Origin: Betaproteobacteria bacterium
Lineage (GTDB): Bacteria; Pseudomonadota; Gammaproteobacteria; Burkholderiales; SG8-41
Length of the DNA: 42,696 nucleotides
Assembly: GCA_021414185.1 (NCBI GenBank)
Contig: JAIOOZ010000328.1
Location: 1 to 42,696, forward strand
Direction of reading: 5' to 3'
A program made the position numbers and the translations under genes. Within the stretch, counting starts at the first letter, position 1. Each line of letters opens with the position of its first letter. The notes beneath the pieces were generated by a model that did not search any database, was not told the DNA's origin, and worked only from the letters and a program-made list of their open reading frames with translations. This document shows, piece after piece, positions 32,926-40,366 of the stretch.

Positions 32926-33552
32926 TCAACGCAGTCCCGCCATATATTCAGACACTGCTTTGATTTCCGCATCCGACAAACGGGCAGCAACCGCGCGCAT
33001 CATGCGGTTTGGATCGTTGGCACGCTCGCCCGCGCGGAACCCCTGCAGTTGGGCGACGGTATATTCGGCATACTGGCCGGCCACGCGCGGAAACTGCGCC
33101 GGAATTCCGGCGCCGCTGGGTCCATGGCAGGACGCGCAGGCAGCCACACCTTTGCTCATGATTCCGCCGCGATAAATCTGCTGGCCCAGCTTGACCAGCG
33201 CCGGATCTTTGGCAGCGCGGGTTTTCGGTTTCTGCGCTTCGAAATAAGCACCCAGATTTTTCATGTCCTGGGGGGACAGCGCGGCCGACATGCCGAGCAT
33301 GACGGGATTTTTGCGTTCCTTGTTGGCTTTGAAGTCGGCAAGTTGCTTTGCGATATAGTCGGCGTGCTGCCCGGCGAGCACCGGATTGGCGGGGCTTGGG
33401 CTGTTGCCGTCCGCAGCATGACAGGCGGCGCATACCTTGGTCACAATCGCTTGCGCCTGTGCCGGATCTGTTTTGGCCGCCGGCTCGGCAGCGTGGCCGA
33501 GCGGAACATAGGCTGCGCAGAACAAACCCAGCAGCACCGTAATAAATCTCAT
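32926..33552 (-). CDS. Di-haem cytochrome c4-type protein
   Basis: Periplasmic electron carrier of 208 residues. A signal peptide (MRFITVLLGLFCAAYVPLGHA) is followed by two class I cytochrome c domains. Each has a CXXCH haem site (CAACH near residue 49 and CASCH near 140) and a matching downstream Met region (PVMLGMSAAL and NRMMRAVAARL). The two-domain repeat and length fit the cytochrome c4/c553 family that feeds terminal oxidases. The frame is open eight residues further, but the ATG at 33552 has a good Shine-Dalgarno (AAGGGAG) and the signal peptide. Its partner oxidase is not in the window. Confidence 0.94.
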   Translation of the reverse strand: MRFITVLLGLFCAAYVPLGHAAEPAAKTDPAQAQAIVTKVCAACHAADGNSPSPANPVLAGQHADYIAKQLADFKANKERKNPVMLGMSAALSPQDMKNLGAYFEAQKPKTRAAKDPALVKLGQQIYRGGIMSKGVAACASCHGPSGAGIPAQFPRVAGQYAEYTVAQLQGFRAGERANDPNRMMRAVAARLSDAEIKAVSEYMAGLR

Positions 33553-33570
33553 GGGATCTCCCTTACCACG

Positions 33571-33598
33571 TTGCAACCTGACGAAAACGCCGTATTCT
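33571..33598 (+). promoter_or_regulatory. Candidate sigma-70 promoter for engB
   Basis: TTGCAA (33571-33576) and TATTCT (33593-33598) are separated by 16 nt, in the 83-bp gap between the divergent cytochrome and engB genes. Transcription would start near 33605, about 30 nt before the engB ATG. Each hexamer matches consensus at four of six positions. Confidence 0.45.
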
Positions 33599-33635
33599 AT
33601 CGAAATCCCCCCTTACAGGCTAGGCTACGGTCGCA

Positions 33636-34262
33636 ATGTCCACGCTGCGCAATATTGAATTCGTCACTACCGTTGCGGATTTGCATACGCTGCCGTCCGC
33701 GCACGGCGCGGAAGTCGCGTTCGCCGGCCGTTCCAATGCCGGCAAATCGAGCGCGATTAATGCGCTGGCGCAGCGCAATCGCATGGCCTTCGTCAGCAAA
33801 ACGCCGGGCCGCACCCAGCATATTAATTTTTTCAGCGTCGGCCCCGACCGCTATCTCGTCGACCTGCCCGGTTACGGCTATGCAGCAGTGCCGGCGGCAG
33901 CGCGCGCGCATTGGCATGACCTGGTCGGCGGCTACCTGCAAACGCGAGCGTGCCTGCGCGGCGTGATCCTGATCATGGACGTTCGCCACCCGCTGCGCGA
34001 ACTCGACCAACAGTTGATAAACTGGTTGAAACCGACCGGCGTGCCGGTGCATATTCTGCTGAGCAAAGCGGACAAGCTCGGTCAGCAGAAGGCCAACGCG
34101 ACTCTGCGCGAGGTTAACGCCGCGTTGGCGCGCGACTACGTGAATTGCAGCGCGCAGCTATTTTCCAGCACGCGCAAAATCGGTATCGCAGACGCCGCCA
34201 AACAAATCCAACGCTGGTTGAGCGTTGGCGGGAATAAAAAACCCCCGGTTAAAGGGGAGTAA
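33636..34262 (+). CDS. engB: Ribosome-biogenesis GTP-binding protein EngB (YsxC/YihA)
   Basis: Essential GTPase for 50S subunit assembly. The 208-residue protein is a single TRAFAC G domain: P-loop GRSNAGKSS (31-39), switch I region KTPGRTQHINFF (55-66), DLPGYGYA (76-83) for G3, SKADKL for G4 and a CSAQLFSS G5-like segment. The length is normal. The last codons (NKKPPVKGE) lie inside the left arm of the 34236-34272 inverted repeat, which is the terminator of the opposite-strand RNA. So the protein tail is partly set by that structure. Confidence 0.95.
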   Translation: MSTLRNIEFVTTVADLHTLPSAHGAEVAFAGRSNAGKSSAINALAQRNRMAFVSKTPGRTQHINFFSVGPDRYLVDLPGYGYAAVPAAARAHWHDLVGGYLQTRACLRGVILIMDVRHPLRELDQQLINWLKPTGVPVHILLSKADKLGQQKANATLREVNAALARDYVNCSAQLFSSTRKIGIADAAKQIQRWLSVGGNKKPPVKGE

Positions 34263-34272
34263 AACCGGGGGT
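34236..34272 (-). terminator. Rho-independent terminator of the small RNA
   Basis: A perfect 10-bp stem (ACCCCCGGTT at 34241-34250 with AACCGGGGGT at 34263-34272) and a 12-nt loop. On the minus strand it is followed by six T (34241-34236). On the plus strand no T-run follows, so it does not terminate engB. No minus-strand protein gene ends here, which is why a separate minus-strand transcript is needed to explain it. Confidence 0.85.
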
Positions 34273-34344
34273 GAAGCCTTAATAAAGATTAAGGCGCCCG
34301 CTCAGGGAGGAGAAGCGGGAGACGATTAAACGCCGTCTATTTCT
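34236..34344 (-). ncRNA. Candidate small RNA with anti-Shine-Dalgarno loops, antisense to the engB 3' end
   Basis: Read on the minus strand from about 34344, the engB-hemB gap folds into four consecutive hairpins. SL1: AGACG/CGTCT around 34322-34338. SL2: CCCGCT/AGCGGG (34297-34319) with an 11-nt loop TCTCCTCCCTG that holds CUCCUCC, the complement of a strong ribosome binding site. SL3: GCCTTAAT/ATTAAGGC (34276-34295) with a CTTT loop. SL4: ACCCCCGGTT/AACCGGGGGT (34241-34272) with loop TTACTCCCCTTT, then six T. This is a promoter-hairpins-terminator layout with no ORF. Betaproteobacterial small RNAs with exposed anti-SD loops are known, and I recall one Rfam family found through its toxicity in E. 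coli. Membership here is unchecked. The 5' end is inferred from the -10 box. Confidence 0.72.
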
Positions 34345-34350
34345 AGGACT

Positions 34351-34358
34351 ACTATAAT
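34351..34358. promoter_or_regulatory. Overlapping divergent -10 boxes (small RNA and hemB)
   Basis: On the minus strand TATAGT (34356 to 34351) would start the small RNA near 34344. On the plus strand TATAAT (34353-34358) would start hemB with a leader of about 60 nt. The two hexamers overlap, so the promoters could not fire together. Good -35 boxes are not visible for either (minus strand ATGGCG or TGGCGA at 16-17 nt is weak). Confidence 0.45.
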
Positions 34359-34422
34359 TCCCGTGAGTTCCCTCGCCATTTAAAAAAATACCACATATGT
34401 TTCAATTACTTGTGTCTTTTTC

Positions 34423-35430
34423 ATGAAAATCCTGGGCAAATTTCCGCAACGCCGGATGCGGCGCAACCGCCGTGACGAATTTTCGCGCCGGCTCACGCGC
34501 GAGAACCGTTTGACCACCGACGACCTGATTTATCCGGTCTTCGTGATCGACGGCACGCGGCGCACCGAACCGATCAACTCAATGCCCGGCATCCGGCGCT
34601 ATACAGTAGACAAACTGCTGGCACACGCCGAACACTGTGTTGAGCTCGGCATTCCGGCGCTGGCGATTTTCCCCGCCATCGAGCGCGGCAAAAAAACCGC
34701 CGATGGCCGTGAAGCGACCAACCCGAAAGGACTGGTGCCGCGCGCGGTTGCCGCGCTGAAAAAGCGTTTTCCGGAACTGGGCGTGATCACAGACGTCGCG
34801 CTTGATCCCTACACCACCCATGGGCAGGACGGCGTGATCGACAAATCGGGCTACGTGCTCAACGATGAAACGATCGCGGTGCTGCAACGCCAGGCGCTCG
34901 TCAACGCGGCAGCCGGCGTTGACATCGTCGCCCCTTCCGACATGATGGATGGGCGCATCGGCGCGATACGCGCGGCACTCGACGCCAAAGGCTATATTCA
35001 CACGCGCATACTCGCTTACGCGGCCAAATATGCCTCGGGGTTTTACGGTCCTTTTCGCGATGCGGTCGGTTCGTCTTCGCAACTGGGCCGCGGCAACAAG
35101 TTCAACTACCAGATGGATCCCGCCAACAGCAACGAAGCGTTGTGGGAAGTCGGCCTCGATCTCGCCGAAGGCGCCGACATGGTGATGATCAAGCCCGGCA
35201 TGCCTTACCTCGATGTGATTCGTCGCGTCAAAGACGAATTCAAGGCGCCGACCTGTGTGTATCAGGTCAGCGGCGAATACTCGATGCTGATGGCGGCGAT
35301 CCAGAACGGCTGGCTCGAAGAAGAAAAATGCGTGCTGGAAGCCCTCACCGCGTTCAAGCGCGCGGGCGCCGACGCGATACTCACTTATTTCGCCGTCGCG
35401 GCCGCTACCTGGCTGAAAGAGCGCGGCTGA
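34423..35430 (+). CDS. hemB: Delta-aminolevulinic acid dehydratase (porphobilinogen synthase), magnesium type
   Basis: Condenses two 5-aminolevulinate molecules to porphobilinogen. The 335-residue TIM barrel carries both Schiff-base lysines: K202 in AYAAKYASGFYGP and K257 in MIKPGMPYLD. The active-site loop reads DVALDPYTTHGQDG (124-137), without the cysteines that bind zinc in DVCFC-type enzymes, so this is the Mg-dependent class with an Asp-rich site. The N-terminal FPQRRMRRNRRDEFSRRL is typical. No clear Shine-Dalgarno precedes the ATG. The long AT-rich leader starts next to the opposite small-RNA promoter. Its stop is 3 nt from that of a convergent gene. Confidence 0.96.
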   Translation: MKILGKFPQRRMRRNRRDEFSRRLTRENRLTTDDLIYPVFVIDGTRRTEPINSMPGIRRYTVDKLLAHAEHCVELGIPALAIFPAIERGKKTADGREATNPKGLVPRAVAALKKRFPELGVITDVALDPYTTHGQDGVIDKSGYVLNDETIAVLQRQALVNAAAGVDIVAPSDMMDGRIGAIRAALDAKGYIHTRILAYAAKYASGFYGPFRDAVGSSSQLGRGNKFNYQMDPANSNEALWEVGLDLAEGADMVMIKPGMPYLDVIRRVKDEFKAPTCVYQVSGEYSMLMAAIQNGWLEEEKCVLEALTAFKRAGADAILTYFAVAAATWLKERG

Positions 35431-35433
35431 GTT

Positions 35434-36033
35434 TCAGGTTTCTGCAATCAGGGCTTCCACCGCGTCGGCCTTCGCCCTTTCAATCGGCTTGCCCGCGATG
35501 CTGGTCTTCAGCGGCAGGCGCAGGTCGCGCGGCGACAGCAACGTCAGGTGCACGTCGTAACCATCGCGGTTGAAAATCAATACCGGCGCAGCGAGCGGCA
35601 TGTCGCCGGCAAAAAGGCGCGTCTCGGCGCTGCGAAAACGAATATCACGGCCGAGCAGAAAGTGCTCGACGCTCTTGGCATTGTCGTTAAATAGCTGCAG
35701 CTGGATGTCGGCATTGCTGCCGGCGCTGCCTCTCAGCACCGAACCGATCAGGTGCGGATTGAACGCGGCCAGTTCGCGCATGATGGCGAGCGCCAGTTGC
35801 CGCAACTCGCGCAGTTGCGCGGTATGGCCGTTCTGATAGAGCTCGCGATAAAGCCTGAGCTGCGCATCTATCTCGTCATTGTTGGGCATTTGCCGCGTAT
35901 CGGCCGCGCCGACCTGACGCGCCGCTTTGCGTTTGGCCTGCGCGTAGTCTTCGATGCCGTCTTCGGCCATCAGGCGCGCGGCAACATGCGCGATGCTTTC
36001 ACGCAGCTGGTTGCGGCCGGTATCGCGCGCCAT
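35434..36033 (-). CDS. Conserved protein of unknown function, possible nucleotidyltransferase fold
   Basis: A 199-residue cytoplasmic protein I cannot assign. The N-terminal half is helical and charged (HVAARLMAEDGIEDYAQAKRKAARQ, split by the IEDY motif). The middle segment GSVLRGSAGSNADIQLQLF (97-115) has the G-S spacing to an acidic residue seen in minimal nucleotidyltransferases, although only one acidic residue of the expected pair is clear. A YDVHLTLLSPRDLRL stretch near the end may be a further strand of such a fold. It lies 7 nt from mrcA, so it may be co-transcribed with it, and its stop converges on hemB at 3 nt. No signal peptide. Confidence 0.75.
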   Translation of the reverse strand: MARDTGRNQLRESIAHVAARLMAEDGIEDYAQAKRKAARQVGAADTRQMPNNDEIDAQLRLYRELYQNGHTAQLRELRQLALAIMRELAAFNPHLIGSVLRGSAGSNADIQLQLFNDNAKSVEHFLLGRDIRFRSAETRLFAGDMPLAAPVLIFNRDGYDVHLTLLSPRDLRLPLKTSIAGKPIERAKADAVEALIAET

Positions 36034-36040
36034 GGCGGGT

Positions 36041-38368
36041 TCAGAACAACTGGCTTTTGACTTCTTCCGGCGGCTTTACGGCGCCCGGCGCTGCAGCCGG
36101 CGCCGACGCTTCGCCATCGCGCTCGGCGGGCAGAAATTCCTGATAAAAATACTCCGCGATGCGGCCGTCGGGATCGCGCAGTCCGCTTTCCGGATTGATG
36201 CGTGCTTGCACAACTGCCTCGGGAACGACGCGCGGCTGTTCTTCGACGCCTTTCATCACCTTGCCCATGTAGGAGATCCACATCGGCAGCGCGGCCTGCC
36301 CGCCGGTCTCGTTGTGGCCCAGCGTATGGGGGTTGTCGAAACCTATCCAGGCAACCGCCACCAGCCCGCTGCCGAATCCGCAAAACCACGCATCGACAAA
36401 TTCGTTGGTGGTGCCGGTCTTGCCGGCGAGATCGGTGCGACCGAGTTGCATGGCGCGCGTCGCAGTGCCCATCTTTACCACGTCCTGCAGCATATTGGTC
36501 ATGATGAACGCGTTGCGCGCGTCGATCGCGCGCTCGGCGGATTCTCCGGCCCGCTCGGGCCGCGCCTGCGCGACGATATTGCCCTTCATATCTTCGACGC
36601 GCGCGATGAAATACGGCGGCACGCGATAGCCGCCGTTGGCAAATACGCCGTAAGCGCCGACCATTTGCATGGGCGTGACGTTGCCGGCGCCGAGCGCCAT
36701 CGTCAGATAGGGCGGATGATATTTTGCTTCGAACCCGAAGCGCGTGATGTAGTCCTGTGCATACTGCGGCGTGATGGCCTGCAGTATGCGCACAGACACC
36801 AGGTTCTTGGATTTGACCAGCGCCGTGCGCATGCGCATAGGGCCTTCGAATTTGCCGTCGAAGTTCTTCGGCTCCCACGGCTCCGAGCCGGTCTGGCTCG
36901 CATCGAACACCAGCGGCGCATCATTGATGATGGTGGCCGGCGTGAAACCTTTCTCCAGCGCGGCCGAATAAACAAACGGCTTGAAACTCGAGCCCGCTTG
37001 ACGCAGCGCCTGCGTGACGTGATTGTATTTGTTGCGCGCGAAATCGAAACTGCCTACCAGCGCGCGGATGGCGCCGTCGGCCGGATCGGTCGATACCAGC
37101 GCGGCCTCGACCTGCGGCAATTGCGTGATCTGCCAATGGCCTTTTTCGTCCTTCTGTATACGGATGACCGCACCGCGCCGCACCCGCTGATTGGCGGGTG
37201 ACTTGTCGCCCAGCATTTTCTGCGCAAACTTGAGGCCCTCGCCGCTGATTTCCAGCGTCTCGCCGCCCTTGCGATAGATTTTGACCGCGCGCACGTTGGC
37301 GTCGAGCACCAGTGCCGGATAAATGTCATCGCTTTCGGTTTCATCCTGCAGCGCATCTTCGAAATCCTCGTCCGTCGGTTGCGGGCCGAGTTCGACGTAA
37401 CTTTCCGCGCCGCGATAACCGTGACGATGATCGTAGTCGATGACGCCGGCGCGCACGGCTGCGTAAGCCGCGTTCTGATGCGTGGCGGAGAGTGTCGTGT
37501 AGACCTTGAATCCGCGCGTGTAAATGTCGTCCTGAAAACGCTCGTACAGAACCTGCCGCACCATTTCCGCGAAGTGGTCGGCCTTGACCGCGAACTCGTT
37601 GACATATTTCTTGACGGTGAGCACCTGCTTGTCCGCCGCCTGCCATTGCTCGTCGGAAATAAAATCGAGTTCGCGCATGCGCCGCAAAACGTATTGCTGG
37701 CGCAATTTCGCACGCTTGGGATTGACGACCGGATTGAAGCTCGATGGCGCCTTGGGCAGGCCTGCGAGCATGGCCATCTCAGCGACGTTCAGCTGATCGA
37801 GCGATTTGCCGAAATAAATTTGCGCGGCCGCGGCGAATCCGTACGCGCGCTGGCCGAGATAGATCTGATTGATATAGAGCTCGAGTATCTGGTCCTTGGC
37901 GAGACCGTGCTCGATCTTGAACGCGAGCAGCATTTCGTTAAATTTGCGCGTAAAGGTTTTTTCCTTGGACAGAAAAAAATTGCGCGCAACCTGCATGGTG
38001 ATGGTGCTGGCACCCTGGCGCGCCCCGCCGGACACGAAATTCGACAGCGCGGCGCGAATGACACCGACATAATCGACCCCGCCGTGCTGGTAAAACCTCT
38101 CGTCCTCGGCCGCGAGTATGGCCTCGCGCATCTCCTTGGGCACGGCTGCGATCTTGACCACCGCGCGCCGCTCCTCCCCGAACTCCCCGATCAGCAATCC
38201 CTCGCTGCTATATACGCGTAGCGGAACCTTGGGTTGATAATTGGTCAGAACATCGATATCCGGAAGCGTCGGCCAGACAATTACTACAATAAAAACAATA
38301 ACTAAGACGCCAGCGGCGACAGCGGACAACAGCAGGGCAAGGGGAAAGGACCACCAGCGGGAAAACAT
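36041..38368 (-). CDS. mrcA: Penicillin-binding protein 1A (bifunctional transglycosylase/transpeptidase)
   Basis: Polymerises and cross-links peptidoglycan at the outer face of the inner membrane. The 775-residue class A PBP has an N-terminal membrane anchor (FPLALLLSAVAAGVLVIVFIVVIVW). The GT51 domain has the catalytic Glu in AAEDERFYQHGGVD, STITMQVARNFFLS and KILELYINQIYLG-like DQILELYINQIYLG. An OB-like insertion follows. The transpeptidase domain has SXXK (GSSFKPF), SXN (SKNLV) and KTG (AGKTGTTNEF). The C-terminal tail is rich in Ala and Pro. Divergence from pilMNOPQ is a conserved proteobacterial arrangement. Confidence 0.96.
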   Translation of the reverse strand: MFSRWWSFPLALLLSAVAAGVLVIVFIVVIVWPTLPDIDVLTNYQPKVPLRVYSSEGLLIGEFGEERRAVVKIAAVPKEMREAILAAEDERFYQHGGVDYVGVIRAALSNFVSGGARQGASTITMQVARNFFLSKEKTFTRKFNEMLLAFKIEHGLAKDQILELYINQIYLGQRAYGFAAAAQIYFGKSLDQLNVAEMAMLAGLPKAPSSFNPVVNPKRAKLRQQYVLRRMRELDFISDEQWQAADKQVLTVKKYVNEFAVKADHFAEMVRQVLYERFQDDIYTRGFKVYTTLSATHQNAAYAAVRAGVIDYDHRHGYRGAESYVELGPQPTDEDFEDALQDETESDDIYPALVLDANVRAVKIYRKGGETLEISGEGLKFAQKMLGDKSPANQRVRRGAVIRIQKDEKGHWQITQLPQVEAALVSTDPADGAIRALVGSFDFARNKYNHVTQALRQAGSSFKPFVYSAALEKGFTPATIINDAPLVFDASQTGSEPWEPKNFDGKFEGPMRMRTALVKSKNLVSVRILQAITPQYAQDYITRFGFEAKYHPPYLTMALGAGNVTPMQMVGAYGVFANGGYRVPPYFIARVEDMKGNIVAQARPERAGESAERAIDARNAFIMTNMLQDVVKMGTATRAMQLGRTDLAGKTGTTNEFVDAWFCGFGSGLVAVAWIGFDNPHTLGHNETGGQAALPMWISYMGKVMKGVEEQPRVVPEAVVQARINPESGLRDPDGRIAEYFYQEFLPAERDGEASAPAAAPGAVKPPEEVKSQLF

Positions 38369-38492
38369 AGCCTAACCGGACAAAAAGTTGATTGTTGTAA
38401 AAAAACAACGGCTTAACATGTGGGTTGGGGAGAGTAAAAGCGGGCCGTGCCGGCACACGCTAAATAGTTAAGACATAAAGCGAATTCGGCAC

Positions 38493-38498
38493 ATTATA
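38493..38498 (-). promoter_or_regulatory. Candidate -10 box for mrcA
   Basis: TATAAT on the minus strand (38498 to 38493) in the 247-bp gap between mrcA and pilM. The mrcA leader would be about 120 nt and includes the palindrome GTGCCGGCAC (38447-38456) and a small A/T-loop hairpin (GTTGT/ACAAC, 38394-38409). No good -35 box is found at 16-18 nt. Confidence 0.35.
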
Positions 38499-38535
38499 AG
38501 CCGTGCATCCGTTAAAAGGAACGGCGCGGAATTAC

Positions 38536-38583
38536 TTTACATGCTAGTTAGTTGTTGTTAGCATTTAATGTAAATTATATAAA
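38536..38583 (+). promoter_or_regulatory. Candidate pilM promoter with nested inverted repeats
   Basis: TTGTTA (38555-38560) and TATAAA (38578-38583) with a 17-nt spacer give a plausible sigma-70 promoter, starting transcription near 38590. Overlapping it, TTTACAT (38536-38542) pairs with ATGTAAA (38568-38574), and inside that ATGCTA (38541-38546) pairs with TAGCAT (38559-38564). The two-fold symmetry across the promoter looks like an operator for a dimeric regulator. Confidence 0.45.
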
Positions 38584-38615
38584 CTGCTCCTAACCGGCCT
38601 ACGCTTAAGGGAAAA

Positions 38616-39707
38616 GTGAACTTTAACCTCGAATTTCTAGAGCGCCTGTTCAAGTCGAAAGCGCCCCCGTTGATCGGCTGCGATATCAGCTCGTCATCGG
38701 TCAAACTGGTCGAGATTGCCGAAGTCGGCAAGAACGTCTACCGGGTCGAGCGCTATTCGATCGAGCCGCTGCCGCGCGACGCAGTGGTTGACGGCAATAT
38801 CAATAATCTGGAAGCGGTCAGCGATTGCCTGAAGCGCGGCTGGAAGCGCATGGGCACGAATATCAAGGGCCTCGCGCTCGCGCTGCCCTCCGCGGCAGTC
38901 ATCACGAAAAAAATCGTGGTCCCGGCCGGCCAGCTGGAAAGCGAACTCGAACTGCAAGTCGAAACCGAAGCCAACCAGTACATTCCGTTTGCGCTGGACG
39001 AAGTCAACCTCGATTTCCAGGTGATCGGGCCCGCGCCCAACAGTCCAGACGACGTGGAGGTGCTGATCGCAGCGTCGCGCAAGGAGAAAATCGAAGACCG
39101 CGTCGCCGCCGCCGAAGCCGCCGGCTTGAAGGCGATGGTCGTGGACATCGAATCTTTCGCCATTCAGACCGCGTTCGAGCTGATCGAACGCGCACTGCCC
39201 GAAAACGGCAAAGACCAGAACATCGCCATCGTCGACGTCGGCACCACGATGATGAATCTTAATGTGCTGCGCAACGGCCAGTCGATCTACATGCGCGAGC
39301 AGCCGTTCGGCGGCAATACCCTGACGCAGGAGATCCAGCGCGCTTTCGGCATGTCGCCGGAAGAAGCGGAAGCCGCCAAACGCGCCGGTGGCCTGCCCGA
39401 CAATTATGACGCCGAGGTGCTGGCGCCGTTCATGGATACGCTGGGACTGGAAGTCGCGCGCGCGCTGCAGTTTTTCTTCACCTCGACGCAATACAACCAG
39501 GTGAACCACATATTGCTCGCCGGCGGCTGCGCCGCCATCCCGGGCATCGATGAAGTCACGACGCGCCGCACGTCGGTTCCCTCCATGATCGCCAATCCGT
39601 TCGCGAACATGGCGCTGTCGTCGAAAATCAGGCCGAAGAACCTCGCCACCGACGCGCCGTCGCTGATGGTGGCCTGCGGTCTTGCGATGCGGAGATTCGA
39701 CGCATGA
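38616..39707 (+). CDS. pilM: Type IV pilus inner-membrane platform protein PilM
   Basis: Cytoplasmic actin-like ATPase that binds the N-terminus of PilN and links the pilus machine to its cytoplasmic motors. The 363-residue protein has the FtsA/MreB-like phosphate motifs LIGCDISSSSVKLVEI (19-34) and IAIVDVGTTMMNLNVL, the adenosine motif ILLAGGCAAIPG and the family segments ALPSAAVITKKI and EANQYIPFALDEVNLDF. The start is a GTG at 38616 preceded by AAGGG. It heads pilMNOPQ, with all junctions overlapping by 4 nt up to pilP. Confidence 0.96.
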   Translation: MNFNLEFLERLFKSKAPPLIGCDISSSSVKLVEIAEVGKNVYRVERYSIEPLPRDAVVDGNINNLEAVSDCLKRGWKRMGTNIKGLALALPSAAVITKKIVVPAGQLESELELQVETEANQYIPFALDEVNLDFQVIGPAPNSPDDVEVLIAASRKEKIEDRVAAAEAAGLKAMVVDIESFAIQTAFELIERALPENGKDQNIAIVDVGTTMMNLNVLRNGQSIYMREQPFGGNTLTQEIQRAFGMSPEEAEAAKRAGGLPDNYDAEVLAPFMDTLGLEVARALQFFFTSTQYNQVNHILLAGGCAAIPGIDEVTTRRTSVPSMIANPFANMALSSKIRPKNLATDAPSLMVACGLAMRRFDA

Positions 39708-40366
39708 TACGCATCAACCTACTGCCGCATCGCGAGATCCGGCGCAAACAGCAGCAAAAAGAATTCTTCATCATGGTCGGCGCCGTGGCGGGACTGGGCG
39801 CGACCGTGTGGTTTGCGACCCACAGCTATCTGGGCGGCCAGCTCGAAGAGCAGAACGGGCGCAATACCTACCTCGAAACCGAAATTGCCGCGCTGGACAA
39901 GCAGATTGAAGAAATCAAGAAAGTCCAGGAACAAACCACCGCGTTGCTGCAGCGCAAGAAAATCGTCGAATCGTTGCAGGCCAATCGCGCAGAAACGGTT
40001 TACCTGCTGGATCAGCTGGTGCGCCAGTTGCCGGACGGGGTGTACCTGAAAAGCGTCCAGCAAAAAGGCGCCCGGGTCGCCGTCAACGGCTTTGCCCAAT
40101 CGAACGCCCGCGTCTCCACGTTCATGCGCAACCTCGAGTCATCGCCTTATCTCGAGAAGCCGAGCCTGATCGAAATTCACGCAATTCAGGACAAGACCTC
40201 GCGCCTGAGTGAATTCAGCCTCGCCGTTTCGCTGGCGCGCAGCAAGGAAGACCCGGCCGCCGGCAAGAAACCGGCTGCTGCCGCCGGCGCCGCCATACCG
40301 ACCGCGCAAGTCGTCGCACCTGGCGCTCCGGCCAAAGGCGCACCTCCCGCGGAAACCAAAAAATGA
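39704..40366 (+). CDS. pilN: Type IV pilus assembly protein PilN
   Basis: Bitopic inner-membrane protein of 220 residues. The conserved cytoplasmic start IRINLLPHRE (2-11) is the PilM-binding motif. One membrane segment follows (FFIMVGAVAGLGATVWFA), then a coiled coil (about 45-95) and a periplasmic ferredoxin-like domain (GVYLKSVQQKGARVAVNGFAQ). It forms a heterodimer with PilO. The C-terminus has an Ala/Pro-rich extension (PAAGKKPAAAAGAAIPTAQV) beyond the usual domain. The start overlaps pilM and the stop overlaps pilO, each by 4 nt. Confidence 0.95.
   Translation: MIRINLLPHREIRRKQQQKEFFIMVGAVAGLGATVWFATHSYLGGQLEEQNGRNTYLETEIAALDKQIEEIKKVQEQTTALLQRKKIVESLQANRAETVYLLDQLVRQLPDGVYLKSVQQKGARVAVNGFAQSNARVSTFMRNLESSPYLEKPSLIEIHAIQDKTSRLSEFSLAVSLARSKEDPAAGKKPAAAAGAAIPTAQVVAPGAPAKGAPPAETKK

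Noticed and set aside
34276..34295. Plus-strand terminator for engB at the GCCTTAAT/ATTAAGGC hairpin
   Set aside because: No T-run follows on the plus strand; the hairpin is better explained as stem three of the minus-strand RNA.
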